From the NCBI GenBank assembly GCA_963676165.1, contig OY781043.1:1612001-1676000 (forward strand): a stretch of 64,000 bases of DNA. Reading direction: 5' to 3'. Positions 34,989 to 42,935 of the stretch are shown here, piece by piece. The DNA is from JAQIBY01 sp963676165 (lineage in GTDB: Bacteria > Bacteroidota > Bacteroidia > Bacteroidales > ML635J-15). Both the position numbers and the translations under genes were made by a program. Numbering within the stretch: position 1 is the stretch's first letter; the number at the start of each line of letters is the position of its first letter. The notes beneath the pieces are model-generated. The model made no database searches and was not told where the DNA came from. It worked only from the letters and a program-made list of their open reading frames with translations.

Positions 34989-35180
34989 TCCTGCGATTTC
35001 TTGGATGTTGACAACACTTACAGAGCAATCATCTACCAAGATGCTGAAAATACCGACTGGAAAACCAATCCTACAGCCTATGCCATTGAGGAAATATCTG
35101 TAAACTCCACAGATACAATCCATTTACAACTTGCGAGTGGAGGTGGTGCAGCCATACATTTCACCTGCCTCAATCTGTGA
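34989..35180 (+). pseudogene. Duplicated 3' end of the GH97 gene
   Basis: Sixty-three codons plus a stop match the last codons of the GH97 gene (33517-33705) in frame, with a handful of substitutions (for example N-P-I-A-Y-T to N-P-T-A-Y-A, and the final P to L). There is no start, signal or barrel. It runs straight into block B, so GH97 3' end plus flank were copied together. The stretch 34845-34988 before it holds attC-like remains (ACAAGCCATAAGACT) and nothing coding. Confidence 0.85.
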
Positions 35181-35391
35181 TATTTCAAGGAATTTAGCAT
35201 ATTGTCAATAGCATTGTTGATAAAAATTGCTAAAATCCTACGAGAAATCCCGAAATTCTCCCTATATTTCGAAAAGAAAAGCAAGCCCGTTTATAAATGC
35301 TTACAAGTAATTGCAAACACTTACACGTGGATATAGAGTGTAGATTGTCAGATGATTATGTTGGAGGTATGGGTATAAACGAGTTATGGGC
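35172..35391. repeat. Block B of the cassette cluster (type 2 right half)
   Basis: It continues from the GH97 fragment and ends in TATAAACGAGTTATGGGC. The core is shared with A, C and D; the right half (GGATATAGAGTGTAG, ATGATTATGTTGGAGG) is shared with D. The terminal GTTATGGGC (35383-35391) is the exact complement of GCCCATAAC at 36280-36288, the inverse core of the attC that closes the next cassette. Confidence 0.8.
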
Positions 35392-35409
35392 AAGTTAAAA
35401 TAATCAATT

Positions 35410-36252
35410 ATGAGCACAACTTTTAAAGAACTGTATAATACGCATTTAAAGTATATTGAGTACCTTCTTGAAAGGACTCATATATATCATAAATCACTTA
35501 AGAACATTAAAGAAACAGGTGATGATGTTGAAACAGAAATACGAAATTTTATAACTTACTTCATTCCAAATAGATTTAGAGTAACTCACGGTTATATAGC
35601 ATATATTAAAGATAACAATTCAGAGCCAATTATATCACCACAGATTGATTTGATTATCGTTGATGAATTAGTTCCAAATAAAATATTTTCATTAGGCAAA
35701 TCTGATGGGATCGATATTGTTCCTGTTGAATCAGTTGTCGGAATTTTTGAAATAAAAAGAACTCTAAATGATAATTCATTGACTAAGTCAATAACTCATT
35801 TATCAGAAATTAAAAAATCAGTTGAGATAGTTAAAGATAATCCTGTTTACTATCTTCCAGGAGGAGACTCTACAGAAGATTTAAAAACGGGATTCCATAG
35901 TAATCCTTTTATTGGAATCATCTCCCTTGCTAATGAATTTTCAAATCCTAAAGCTGAATTTGTTAATAAATTTTCCGGAGAATTGATTAAGAATGAGATT
36001 GATGCTGTTATTGCTCTTGATGGATTTCTCGGATGCTTAATAGATGGTACTAATGGAAATATCTTATTAGAAACAGTAAGAAGAAAAGATAAAGATTACT
36101 GGTATGGCTTTTTATCGAATGATAAATTTGGCCAGGTTTCTTTGATTTCTCGATCTATAGGAATGATTATAACTTATTTAAGCTATACAACCGGAAAAAG
36201 AATGAAGTTTGAAAACTATTTCTTTAATAGGAAAAATTGGCAGACTATTTAA
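35410..36252 (+). CDS. DUF6602 family protein with PD-(D/E)XK-like core, cassette 2
   Basis: The 280-aa protein has D-V-E-T-E-I-R-N-F at about 39-47, then S-P-Q-I-D-L-I-I-V-D with Asp80, and V-V-G-I-F-E-I-K-R with Glu114 and Lys116. The E...D...ExK order fits a PD-(D/E)XK nuclease fold, and the architecture matches what I know as DUF6602. The role is probably nucleic acid cleavage or binding; family function is not established. It is the only gene of a cassette whose two ends pair over 9 bp. Confidence 0.7.
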   Translation: MSTTFKELYNTHLKYIEYLLERTHIYHKSLKNIKETGDDVETEIRNFITYFIPNRFRVTHGYIAYIKDNNSEPIISPQIDLIIVDELVPNKIFSLGKSDGIDIVPVESVVGIFEIKRTLNDNSLTKSITHLSEIKKSVEIVKDNPVYYLPGGDSTEDLKTGFHSNPFIGIISLANEFSNPKAEFVNKFSGELIKNEIDAVIALDGFLGCLIDGTNGNILLETVRRKDKDYWYGFLSNDKFGQVSLISRSIGMIITYLSYTTGKRMKFENYFFNRKNWQTI

Positions 36253-36279
36253 TGGAAAAAAGTTGTGCAATGAAAACCA

Positions 36280-36364
36280 GCCCATAACAGCAAATATATA
36301 TCAGCTGCGCGAGTTTAGCGCGCAAGAGAAGCGCAGCCGCTACATATTTGCGGACCGTTAATTG
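36280..36364. repeat. attC-like recombination site closing cassette 2
   Basis: This is an imperfect palindrome with outer core GCCCATAAC (36280-36288) and terminal GTTAATTG (36357-36364). Inner stems are AGCAAATAT against ATATTTGC and CAGCTGCGC against GCGCAGC. Unpaired bases interrupt the arms, as in folded attC sites. Its left core complements the first bases of the same cassette (35383-35391). Confidence 0.75.
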
Positions 36365-36424
36365 TAAACCGACACGACAATCATTTGAGTTATGAATAAA
36401 TTAAGGAATTGCGAAAAGGTAATT

Positions 36425-36931
36425 ATGAATAAAAATTTACTTGGTATTTTAATTGTGCTTTTGCTTTATGGTTGTCATGGAGTGCAAACAGACTGGACAA
36501 CAGAATCGACAGATAGCAAGCATGTCACTTGGAATGGTTCATACGACAATGCTGAAAAATTAAAAATTACGTATCATGGAATAAAATTTTACCAAGAAAA
36601 AGACAGCTATGAATGGGCGTTCAAGGTAAAAATTGCATACCCTAAAAACCACTCTGACGATACTTCAGGAACTCATGCTAAAAGCCATGGGTTATGGACG
36701 CCACCTTCTAACGCTGAATTATGTATTCCAATTACTAAAATAAAATATGAAATATATGACAATGACGACTTTTTGATTGACTCAATGTCCGTAATTGGTG
36801 AATGTTTGAAATACACTGACACATTAACATTTCAATCAAAAAAGAAAATAAGTAATGATTTAATAAAGAAATATAAGTATGGGAAAGTGAATATCGAAGC
36901 GGGTTACATCATAGAAAACCATGGACAATAG
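36425..36931 (+). CDS. Small lipoprotein, cassette 3
   Basis: The 168-aa protein begins M-N-K-N-L-L-G-I-L-I-V-L-L-L-Y-G-C (lipobox Cys17). ATG 36425 was chosen over the upstream ATG 36392 because it starts the signal directly. The rest is a beta-rich domain with Y-E-W-A-F-K-V-K-I-A-Y and W-T-P-P-S-N-A-E-L-C-I-P and no recognised family. It is probably outer-membrane or periplasmic. It lies between two attC-like sites. Confidence 0.6.
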   Translation: MNKNLLGILIVLLLYGCHGVQTDWTTESTDSKHVTWNGSYDNAEKLKITYHGIKFYQEKDSYEWAFKVKIAYPKNHSDDTSGTHAKSHGLWTPPSNAELCIPITKIKYEIYDNDDFLIDSMSVIGECLKYTDTLTFQSKKKISNDLIKKYKYGKVNIEAGYIIENHGQ

Positions 36932-36945
36932 CGAGATAGAAATAC

Positions 36946-37052
36946 ATACAACAACGCTTGCTATGAGAGTATTTGGTCGTGAGCCATAAGACTCACGAAG
37001 CACACTTCGGCAAACTCAGCGCACCGCCTCTCACTTGCCTGTAATGTTGTAT
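36946..37052. repeat. attC-like site closing cassette 3
   Basis: The left core ATACAAC (36946-36952) is the exact complement of GTTGTAT (37046-37052). Inner arms TATGAGAG and CTCTCACTTGC pair with mismatches. The loop holds AGCCATAAGACTCACG and CTTCGGCAAACTCAG, a block also found at 38341-38435 and in part at 34880. The cassette's own first bases (GTTAATTG) do not complement ATACAAC, so the rule seen in the other cassettes fails here. The stretch 37053-37170 holds no gene. Confidence 0.6.
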
Positions 37053-37170
37053 TAACAATCAAACAACATGCTCGCACGGCGGTTCCTTAAAACAAGGGGA
37101 ATAGCGAGTTCTGGTAATTATTGTTGGAAATGGTTTGATACAAATTAAGCATTGAAATGTAGCTTCCTTG

Positions 37171-37397
37171 CCTCAATCCGTGATTTTTTAAGGAATTTTG
37201 CATATTGTCAATAGCATTGTTAATAAATATCACTAAAATCCTACGAGAAATCCCAAAATTCTCCCTATATTTCGAAAAGAAAAGCAAGCCCGTTTATAAA
37301 TGCTTACAAGTAATTGCAAACGCTTATATACGGATGATGATAATTGTTGGATGTTAGGTGTTTGAAATAAAGGTATGGTTATAAACGAGTTAGTACC
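37171..37397. repeat. Block C of the cassette cluster (type 1 right half)
   Basis: It begins with the last codons and stop of GH97 (CCTCAATCCGTGA) and ends in TATAAACGAGTTAGTACC. The right half matches block A. The 110 bp before it are closely similar to those before block D. Confidence 0.8.
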
Positions 37398-37425
37398 AAT
37401 ATGGGGAGACAAAATACAAATAATC

Positions 37426-38346
37426 ATGATTGTTGAATATTTAATTGAAAACTTTAATACAAAGATCAGAAACTTCTTTGCCCCCGAGACTGCGTCTGAC
37501 TGGAAAGACAAATATCAAAAGAAAATCAGCCAAATTGACCATGACGAGCCTTGGTTAACTCTAATCTCCTGCTATGCCGTACTTGGCAACCAAGAAAATA
37601 TTCATAAAAATAATCTTAATGCTATAAATGAGATCTTTAGAAAATCTGGTTTAGGAAACAAGATAAATTTCACATCAATTACGAAAGTAAAAGTGGAAGA
37701 AAAGCTTCCTGAAATTATTGAATATCGTACATATTTGAAAGATGAATTTAATAAAGAAAACTTTCATTTATATCCTGACAGGAGAAATGCCATCACTGAA
37801 AAATTATCAGCAGATAAAGCTTCATTTGAAGGTAGTACAAATTTAGACTTGCTAATTGAAGGAATTTCCAATGAAAGAAAAGTGACATGTTTTATTGAAG
37901 CTAAATTTTTGTCAGATATTTCATATCAAATAAAGTACAATCCTGTCAGAGATCAGATTATTAGAAATATTGACTGTGGAATTGATTATGTGAAAAGCGG
38001 GAAGCATGATACTAGCTTGAGAGATTTCTACTTTTTATTGTTGACTCCTCAGATTTTTAGAATGAATGAATTTGGCGTGAATAAAAAATCTGCAATAAAT
38101 CAGTTTGGATCGAACAAAAGTAGACTATATTGCTATAAAATGCAGGAATATCATAATTATAACAATCTGAAAATGAATTTACCACATAGAAGTCTTACAG
38201 ATTCTGAATGGAAGATCATAGCTGATAATATTGGCTGGCTTTCTTTTGAAGATTTCTATAATTGTAGCAAAAAGTATTTAACATTTCAGAATAATAGCGA
38301 AAAAGAAATGATTATTAAGTATTTTGAGAAACGAAACTTAGGATAA
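37426..38346 (+). CDS. PD-(D/E)XK nuclease-like protein, cassette 4
   Basis: The 306-aa protein starts at ATG 37426; the frame runs back to 37375 into block C but that part is repeat. The core signature is S-F-E-G-S-T-N-L-D-L-L-I-E-G with Glu135 and Asp141, then C-F-I-E-A-K-F with Glu158 and Lys160, then Y-N-P-V-R-D-Q-I-I-R-N-I-D with Gln177. This E...D...ExK...RxQ pattern is typical of restriction-endonuclease-like enzymes. No family name is certain. A defence or mobile-element nuclease is the best guess given its cassette neighbours. Confidence 0.65.
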   Translation: MIVEYLIENFNTKIRNFFAPETASDWKDKYQKKISQIDHDEPWLTLISCYAVLGNQENIHKNNLNAINEIFRKSGLGNKINFTSITKVKVEEKLPEIIEYRTYLKDEFNKENFHLYPDRRNAITEKLSADKASFEGSTNLDLLIEGISNERKVTCFIEAKFLSDISYQIKYNPVRDQIIRNIDCGIDYVKSGKHDTSLRDFYFLLLTPQIFRMNEFGVNKKSAINQFGSNKSRLYCYKMQEYHNYNNLKMNLPHRSLTDSEWKIIADNIGWLSFEDFYNCSKKYLTFQNNSEKEMIIKYFEKRNLG

Positions 38347-38435
38347 CATACTGGCGATAATCGAGTATTTGGACACAAGCCATAAGACTCACGGAGCTCA
38401 CTTCGGCAAACTCAGTTCACCGCCTCTCACTTGCC
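38341..38435. repeat. Degenerate attC-like site after cassette 4
   Basis: It starts with GGATAAC over the last codons of cassette 4 and contains AAGCCATAAGACTCACGG and CTTCGGCAAACTCAG in common with the site at 36946-37052. The right arm and GTT core are missing or replaced by a separate GC-rich inverted repeat (38434-38469). Then come 120 bp shared with the left of block C. Confidence 0.5.
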
Positions 38436-38588
38436 TACCATCCTCAGCTGGTAAACCGGCAGGTAGGCACCACCGTGCGTACGGGACTAGTGCACGGCGG
38501 TTCCTTGAAACATGGGAAATAGCGAATTCTGGTAATTATTATTGGAAATAGTTTGATACAAATTAAGCAATGAAATGTAGCTTCCTTG

Positions 38589-38813
38589 CCTCAATCCGTG
38601 ATATTTCAAGAAATTTTGCATATTGTCAATCGCATTGTTGATAAAAATTGCTAAAATCCTACGAGAAATCCCAAAATTCTCCCTATATTTCGAAAAGAAA
38701 AGCAAGCCCGTTTATAAATGCTTACAAGTAATTGCAAATGCTTACACGCGGATATAGAGTGTAGGTTGTCAGATGATTATGTTGGAGGTGTGGGTATAAA
38801 CGAGTTGGCAGTA
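38589..38813. repeat. Block D of the cassette cluster (type 2 right half)
   Basis: It begins with the GH97 stop region (CCTCAATCCGTGA), carries the common core and the type 2 right half, and ends in TATAAACGAGTTGGCAG. The terminal GTTGGCAGTA (38804-38813) is the exact complement of TACTGCCAAC at 39641-39650. Confidence 0.8.
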
Positions 38814-38835
38814 ATAATAACAGCATTCTACTAAT

Positions 38836-39450
38836 ATGGAAACACCAGAAGAAAGATTTAATAAATTGAGAAAAGAATGTTGGAATAAATCATTCCATAG
38901 TTTTGCTCTTGGCTACATCTTTGATAAAAAAGCTCAACGATATGGATTCTTTGTGAATTTGTTAAAAGTATTTGGAATAATAGTTCCATCTGCAATTGGT
39001 GCAACTGCTCTTGGATATGGATTAGAGGCTGAGATTTTAAAATATATGATTGTAATTGCTATTCCATTGACAATATTTCAACTGATTTTTTCTGTGATTG
39101 CAGTGACAAATAAATGGGATGATAAGCTTGCATATGCTTATGAGGCTTCTCAAGATTTGAATTTAATGCACGATGATTTTAAAAAGTTAGGTAGTTTACC
39201 GCCTCAAGACTTTAATGAATTAAATGAAAAATATGAGTTGTTAAATACAAGATATAAAGCTAGGTCTCAACAGAATTCAAAACAAAATATAAAGGAATGG
39301 GAACAGAGAATGGGGATGCGGTTTGCATTGAGAGAGACTCAAAAAAAGTGTGTTGGCTGTGGTGAAATTCCTGTTTCAATGGAGTCGACAGATTGCAATG
39401 TATGTGGAAAATTTAATTCATCTATTTATTATAAAATGTTTAAACCATGA
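38836..39450 (+). CDS. Two-TM SLATT-like protein with CxxCx11CxxC tail, cassette 5
   Basis: The 204-aa protein has a short helical N-terminus (C-W-N-K-S-F-H-S-F). Two membrane helices follow at about 35-55 and 68-92, then a long helix (to about 155) and a zinc-ribbon-like end C-V-G-C, 11 residues, C-N-V-C. This is the layout of SLATT-type membrane effectors and of the family annotated as mobilome CxxCx(11)CxxC proteins. SLATT proteins are proposed pore-forming effectors in defence systems; that role is inference here. It overlaps the next small gene by 4 nt (ATGA). Confidence 0.75.
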   Translation: METPEERFNKLRKECWNKSFHSFALGYIFDKKAQRYGFFVNLLKVFGIIVPSAIGATALGYGLEAEILKYMIVIAIPLTIFQLIFSVIAVTNKWDDKLAYAYEASQDLNLMHDDFKKLGSLPPQDFNELNEKYELLNTRYKARSQQNSKQNIKEWEQRMGMRFALRETQKKCVGCGEIPVSMESTDCNVCGKFNSSIYYKMFKP

Positions 39451-39635
39451 ACGAAAAAATTTTCAAAGTAATTAAAGGCTATTCTGAACTAAGTTATACA
39501 GAAAGAAAAGAAGTTAGAGAATTAATCGAAAAATATGAAGCAAAAGAGTTTGACGATAGAAAACCTCTAATAAAATCACTTTCTGAAAGTGTAGGTCCCA
39601 TTGACCAAGATAGTTGTCCGTGCTGTGGTAGATAA
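39447..39635 (+). CDS. 62-aa protein with C-terminal CPCCGR, partner in cassette 5
   Basis: The small acidic helical protein M-N-E-K-I-F-K-V-I-K-G-Y ends C-P-C-C-G-R. It is translationally coupled to the SLATT-like gene by an ATGA overlap. No family is recognised. The cysteine cluster and coupling suggest it binds or restrains the membrane partner, possibly sharing a metal. It is short, but the coupling and cassette position support it as real. Confidence 0.65.
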   Translation: MNEKIFKVIKGYSELSYTERKEVRELIEKYEAKEFDDRKPLIKSLSESVGPIDQDSCPCCGR

Positions 39636-39640
39636 ATTAC

Positions 39641-39774
39641 TACTGCCAACATTTTGTAAATGACATAGCGGGTTAAGTGCTAAATTTAAAGGTCTGTTCT
39701 CGCATCAACTTTGGTGCGGTCTGACAGGAAATCACTCCGAAATCCGCTACGCCACTTACAATTTACCGTTATGC
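39641..39774. repeat. attC-like recombination site closing cassette 5
   Basis: The left core TACTGCCAAC (39641-39650) complements the first 10 bp of the same cassette (38804-38813). Arms TTTTGTAAATGACATAGCGG and CCGCTACGCCACTTACAA (39743-39760) pair over about 18 positions with bulges. The right core is GTTATGC (39768-39774). The loop is about 70 nt. This is the clearest attC in the window. Confidence 0.8.
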
Positions 39775-39899
39775 ACAATTCCCCACATAAGAACCTCCCA
39801 AATAGATTTAAACTTAAGTTATCTATTCCTCCAGCTCAGATTAAATCCTTTTGCTAACGAAGGAGGGTGTTTGAAAGAAAAGTTCTGCTATTTTTATGC

Positions 39900-40108
39900 C
39901 GACTCTATGTATGACCGATTTTTAAAATGGTGCTTAAAAAGCCCGTGCGTAATTCTGGTTGAAATGTAAAAAGCCTCTGAAAGTTCACTTCAGAGGCCTG
40001 TTGATAAATCCAGTGGTGGCTCGCATTAAGCGAAGACCCCGTTCAGAATATTTCTCGATTCAAAGATACATTTCCTTAGAGTCATTTTACGAATTAAAAT
40101 GAAAAAAT
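39900..40108 (+). ncRNA. Possible IS110 5' noncoding (bridge-type) RNA region
   Basis: IS110-group elements encode a structured guide RNA in the noncoding DNA before the transposase. Here about 200 bp of gene-free DNA precede it, with a 9-bp perfect stem (39973-39981 with 39989-39997) and a smaller one (40021-40024 with 40030-40033). On the minus strand the larger hairpin is followed by five T and could instead be a terminator. Exact ends cannot be set. The rest, 39775-39900, is the start of cassette 6 and shows nothing coding. Confidence 0.3.
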
Positions 40109-41488
40109 ATGGCAAGGAAAAAGAAAATTGAAATGGAGATTGTAAATCACAATGCAGCAGGTATTGATGTGGGTAGCAGATCTCATTTTGTTGCAGTAGG
40201 GCAATCATTAGAAGATGTAAAAGAATTTGGTGTTTATGCTGAAGATCTGGTGAAACTTTGCAAATGGTTGCTTTCATATGATATTACCACAGTAGCAATG
40301 GAATCAACAGGTGATTATTGGCAAAATTTATATGTGGAATTGCAAAAACATGGCATTGAGGTTATTTTGTGCAATGGAAAGTTTACAAAAAATGCAAAAG
40401 GGAAAAAGACAGATGTAAAAGATAGTCGTTGGATTCAACAACTTCATTCTTTGGGATTGCTCTCGGGTAGCTTTCTTCCCGATGAGACCACAGAAACATT
40501 ACGGACCTATTGCCGTCAAAGGGCTAATTGGATTGATTTAGCATCAAGCGCCTCCCATAAAATGGCAAAATACCTTAAGTTTTTGAACTTTCGTTTAGAT
40601 GTTGTGGTAAATGATATTTGCGGGCTTACAGGAATCAAAATCATTGCTGATATCTGTAATGGGAATCTTGATCCATATTCATTAGCAGAACACCGACACT
40701 ATAATTGTAGAAAGCCCAAAGAAGAAATAGCCAAAGCTTTGCATGGAAATAATAGAGAAGACTATTTATTTGGATTAAAGCAGGAATTTGACAGCTACAA
40801 ATTTTTTCAAAAGAAAATCAAAGCATGCGATAAAGAGATTGAGCGATTAATTAAAAAAGAAATACGAAAGAATCCGGAAAAACAAAAGCTTAAAACAACA
40901 GATAAGCCATATAAGCGGATTAATAAAAATGCGATTGACATTAAAAACTTCAATCAAATTGCTTTTCAATATTTTGGAGGCGTTGATTTAATGGCAATAG
41001 AAGGAGTAAGTCATGCAACCGTAATGGCAATAATGAGTGAGGTTGGAATTGATGGATTTAAAAAGTTTAAAACAGCAAAGGAGTTTTGTTCATGGTTACG
41101 GCTTGCCCCGAACAATAAAATATCAGGAGGAAAAGTATTGAGTAATCGAATCCCCAAGGGGAGTAGCAGATTAAAAATAGCACTCCGGCATTCAGCAAAT
41201 GCAATCGGGAATTTAAAAGACACTCATATGTCTGATTTCTTTAATCGAATTGCTTATAGGAAAGGACGACAAGCAGCAGTAAGTGCGACTGCTCGAAAGC
41301 TTGCCACTATAATTTGGACAATGGTCGTAAAGCAAGTGCCATATAATCCCCCAACAGAATATTTATTCCTTGATCAAAAAAGAAAAATGGGAATCGCTAA
41401 AAGAATTAAAAAACAAATGGCTAAATTTGACATAAAACCGGAAGAAATTGGAGTTGGTAACTCGTTGAGTCCCAATTGTAATTTTTAA
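40109..41488 (+). CDS. IS110-family transposase (DEDD recombinase)
   Basis: The 459-aa protein has a RuvC-like N-terminal domain with the tetrad Asp20 (G-I-D-V-G-S-R-S-H), Glu65 (A-M-E-S-T-G-D-Y-W), Asp102 and Asp105 (K-T-D-V-K-D-S-R-W). The C-terminal Transposase_20 domain has A-I-E-G-V-S-H-A-T-V-M-A-I-M-S-E-V-G, C-S-W-L-R-L-A-P and I-P-K-G-S-S-R-L-K with the catalytic Ser region. It appears intact. The element separates the attC of cassette 5 from the DUF4062-Argonaute operon. Element ends are not definable because this family lacks clear inverted repeats. Confidence 0.93.
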   Translation: MARKKKIEMEIVNHNAAGIDVGSRSHFVAVGQSLEDVKEFGVYAEDLVKLCKWLLSYDITTVAMESTGDYWQNLYVELQKHGIEVILCNGKFTKNAKGKKTDVKDSRWIQQLHSLGLLSGSFLPDETTETLRTYCRQRANWIDLASSASHKMAKYLKFLNFRLDVVVNDICGLTGIKIIADICNGNLDPYSLAEHRHYNCRKPKEEIAKALHGNNREDYLFGLKQEFDSYKFFQKKIKACDKEIERLIKKEIRKNPEKQKLKTTDKPYKRINKNAIDIKNFNQIAFQYFGGVDLMAIEGVSHATVMAIMSEVGIDGFKKFKTAKEFCSWLRLAPNNKISGGKVLSNRIPKGSSRLKIALRHSANAIGNLKDTHMSDFFNRIAYRKGRQAAVSATARKLATIIWTMVVKQVPYNPPTEYLFLDQKRKMGIAKRIKKQMAKFDIKPEEIGVGNSLSPNCNF

Positions 41489-41543
41489 CGTTAGTCAGAA
41501 GCGAAAATATAGATACTGCAAATAAAAAGTAAAGAACGAGATA

Positions 41544-42935
41544 ATGTTTATAACACAGCCCAAAATATTTATTAGTAGCACAATTATGGATTTGCCAAAT
41601 GAGCGAAAAGCTGCTTATAGAGCTGTGGAAAAAGCTGGTGGATTTCCTTTAATGTCAGAATTTACAATGGAAGCACAAAGCACTGATTCACTTACAGCTT
41701 GTTTAAGCAAAGTTTTAGAATCTGACATTTATGTGTTGATTTTAGGTGCGCGTTACGGCTGGCAACCAGAAGGTAATGAGTCTATTACAGAATTAGAGTA
41801 TGATACAGCAAGAGGGAAAAATATCCCGGTAATTGTAATTAATACGACATATCCAAAAGAGCAGTTACAAAAGGTATTTGAGCAGAAAGTTGAGCCAAAC
41901 TACTTTCGAAAGACTGTAAATGATGCGTTTGAGTTAGAATCAGAACTTGAGAAAGCACTAAAAACAGAAATTGATAAGAAACAAAATGAATATTTCAATC
42001 GAACGGAACCTGTATATTCTAATCTTGTAAAAATTCAATTTCCAAAGAAACTTTATATAGCTGATTTAGATATTGATAAAAAAGTAGTTAAGAGTTATAA
42101 CAAAGAAAGAAAACGACGTTTTTATAAACCAAGTTTACATGATTATGCTGTCTCTGCCTTGTACATGAATGACATATCCTTTCCTCATGATTGGATTGTG
42201 TGGAAAGGTAAAATTATTACATTTCATGACCTTCAAGATGATTCAATTGGTCTAACTAAAATTATTGATAGAGGAACTGCCGAGCCATTTGATTGCGATG
42301 AGTTTTACGAAATCTCAGAGGAACAAATGTCTCAATTCAAATACCTTCTAAAGAAATGTCTCGAATCAAAACTCTATAAACTAAAAATCAAATGGTTTAA
42401 AGATGAAAAGCTTTTTGCCTTTCTGCCAATAAAAAAAGACAATTTGGATAGATGGCAACCAAGGTCAATTGAATGGACTAAAACAAAAAAGAAAGCTACC
42501 CGTAAAGCTGTAGAAATAAAAAGGGACTTAAAAAATAAAGAGGAGGTATTCAACATGAGATGCCTTGCTTTTCGCACTGGATTTGAAAATTTTGATAACG
42601 ATTGGTATTTATCAATAAAACCTGAATGGATTTTTCTTTGGAATGATTTAACCGTTTGCGATTTGGCTTATAAAAACATTCAATGGTTAAAAAAGACTGA
42701 ACGTAACATGCACGTATTTAATCATTTTAATTTCATTCTTCGTTATCTACAACCTTCTCAAATGGAATCAATGTTTAATGAATATCAAGAATATCCATTT
42801 ATTAAAATTGAAAATATTCAAAAATTTGATTTTGCTCCTATTGTACCAGATGATGTTTGGAATAATCTTGAACAAGTAAATTCACAGAAAAAGCTTCAAG
42901 ATAGAAGTGGAAATGTTGACTTATTTGAAATATGA
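41544..42935 (+). CDS. DUF4062-APAZ protein, effector partner of short Argonaute
   Basis: The 463-aa protein has an N-terminal DUF4062 domain (about 5-110), a TIR-like fold: P-K-I-F-I-S-S-T-I-M-D-L-P-N-E-R, D-I-Y-V-L-I-L-G-A-R-Y-G-W, S-I-T-E-L-E-Y-D-T-A with Glu83/Glu85 where TIR NADases carry their catalytic Glu. From about 165 it matches the APAZ type that pairs with short Argonautes (H-D-Y-A-V-S-A-L-Y, C-L-A-F-R-T-G-F, W-Y-L-S-I-K-P-E-W-I-F). Its stop overlaps the Argonaute start (ATGA). By analogy with TIR-APAZ and SIR2-APAZ systems it would be an effector unleashed by guide-target binding. NAD cleavage is inference. Confidence 0.85.
   Translation: MFITQPKIFISSTIMDLPNERKAAYRAVEKAGGFPLMSEFTMEAQSTDSLTACLSKVLESDIYVLILGARYGWQPEGNESITELEYDTARGKNIPVIVINTTYPKEQLQKVFEQKVEPNYFRKTVNDAFELESELEKALKTEIDKKQNEYFNRTEPVYSNLVKIQFPKKLYIADLDIDKKVVKSYNKERKRRFYKPSLHDYAVSALYMNDISFPHDWIVWKGKIITFHDLQDDSIGLTKIIDRGTAEPFDCDEFYEISEEQMSQFKYLLKKCLESKLYKLKIKWFKDEKLFAFLPIKKDNLDRWQPRSIEWTKTKKKATRKAVEIKRDLKNKEEVFNMRCLAFRTGFENFDNDWYLSIKPEWIFLWNDLTVCDLAYKNIQWLKKTERNMHVFNHFNFILRYLQPSQMESMFNEYQEYPFIKIENIQKFDFAPIVPDDVWNNLEQVNSQKKLQDRSGNVDLFEI

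Noticed and set aside
33603..38705. Minus-strand frames of about 65-70 aa recurring in blocks A-D
   Set aside because: They recur only because the blocks are repeated. They have no start signals and cross the GH97 end and attC-like arms.
39973..39997. Terminator for a gene on the minus strand
   Set aside because: There is a T-run on that strand but no minus-strand gene upstream of it; kept only as part of the possible IS110 RNA region.
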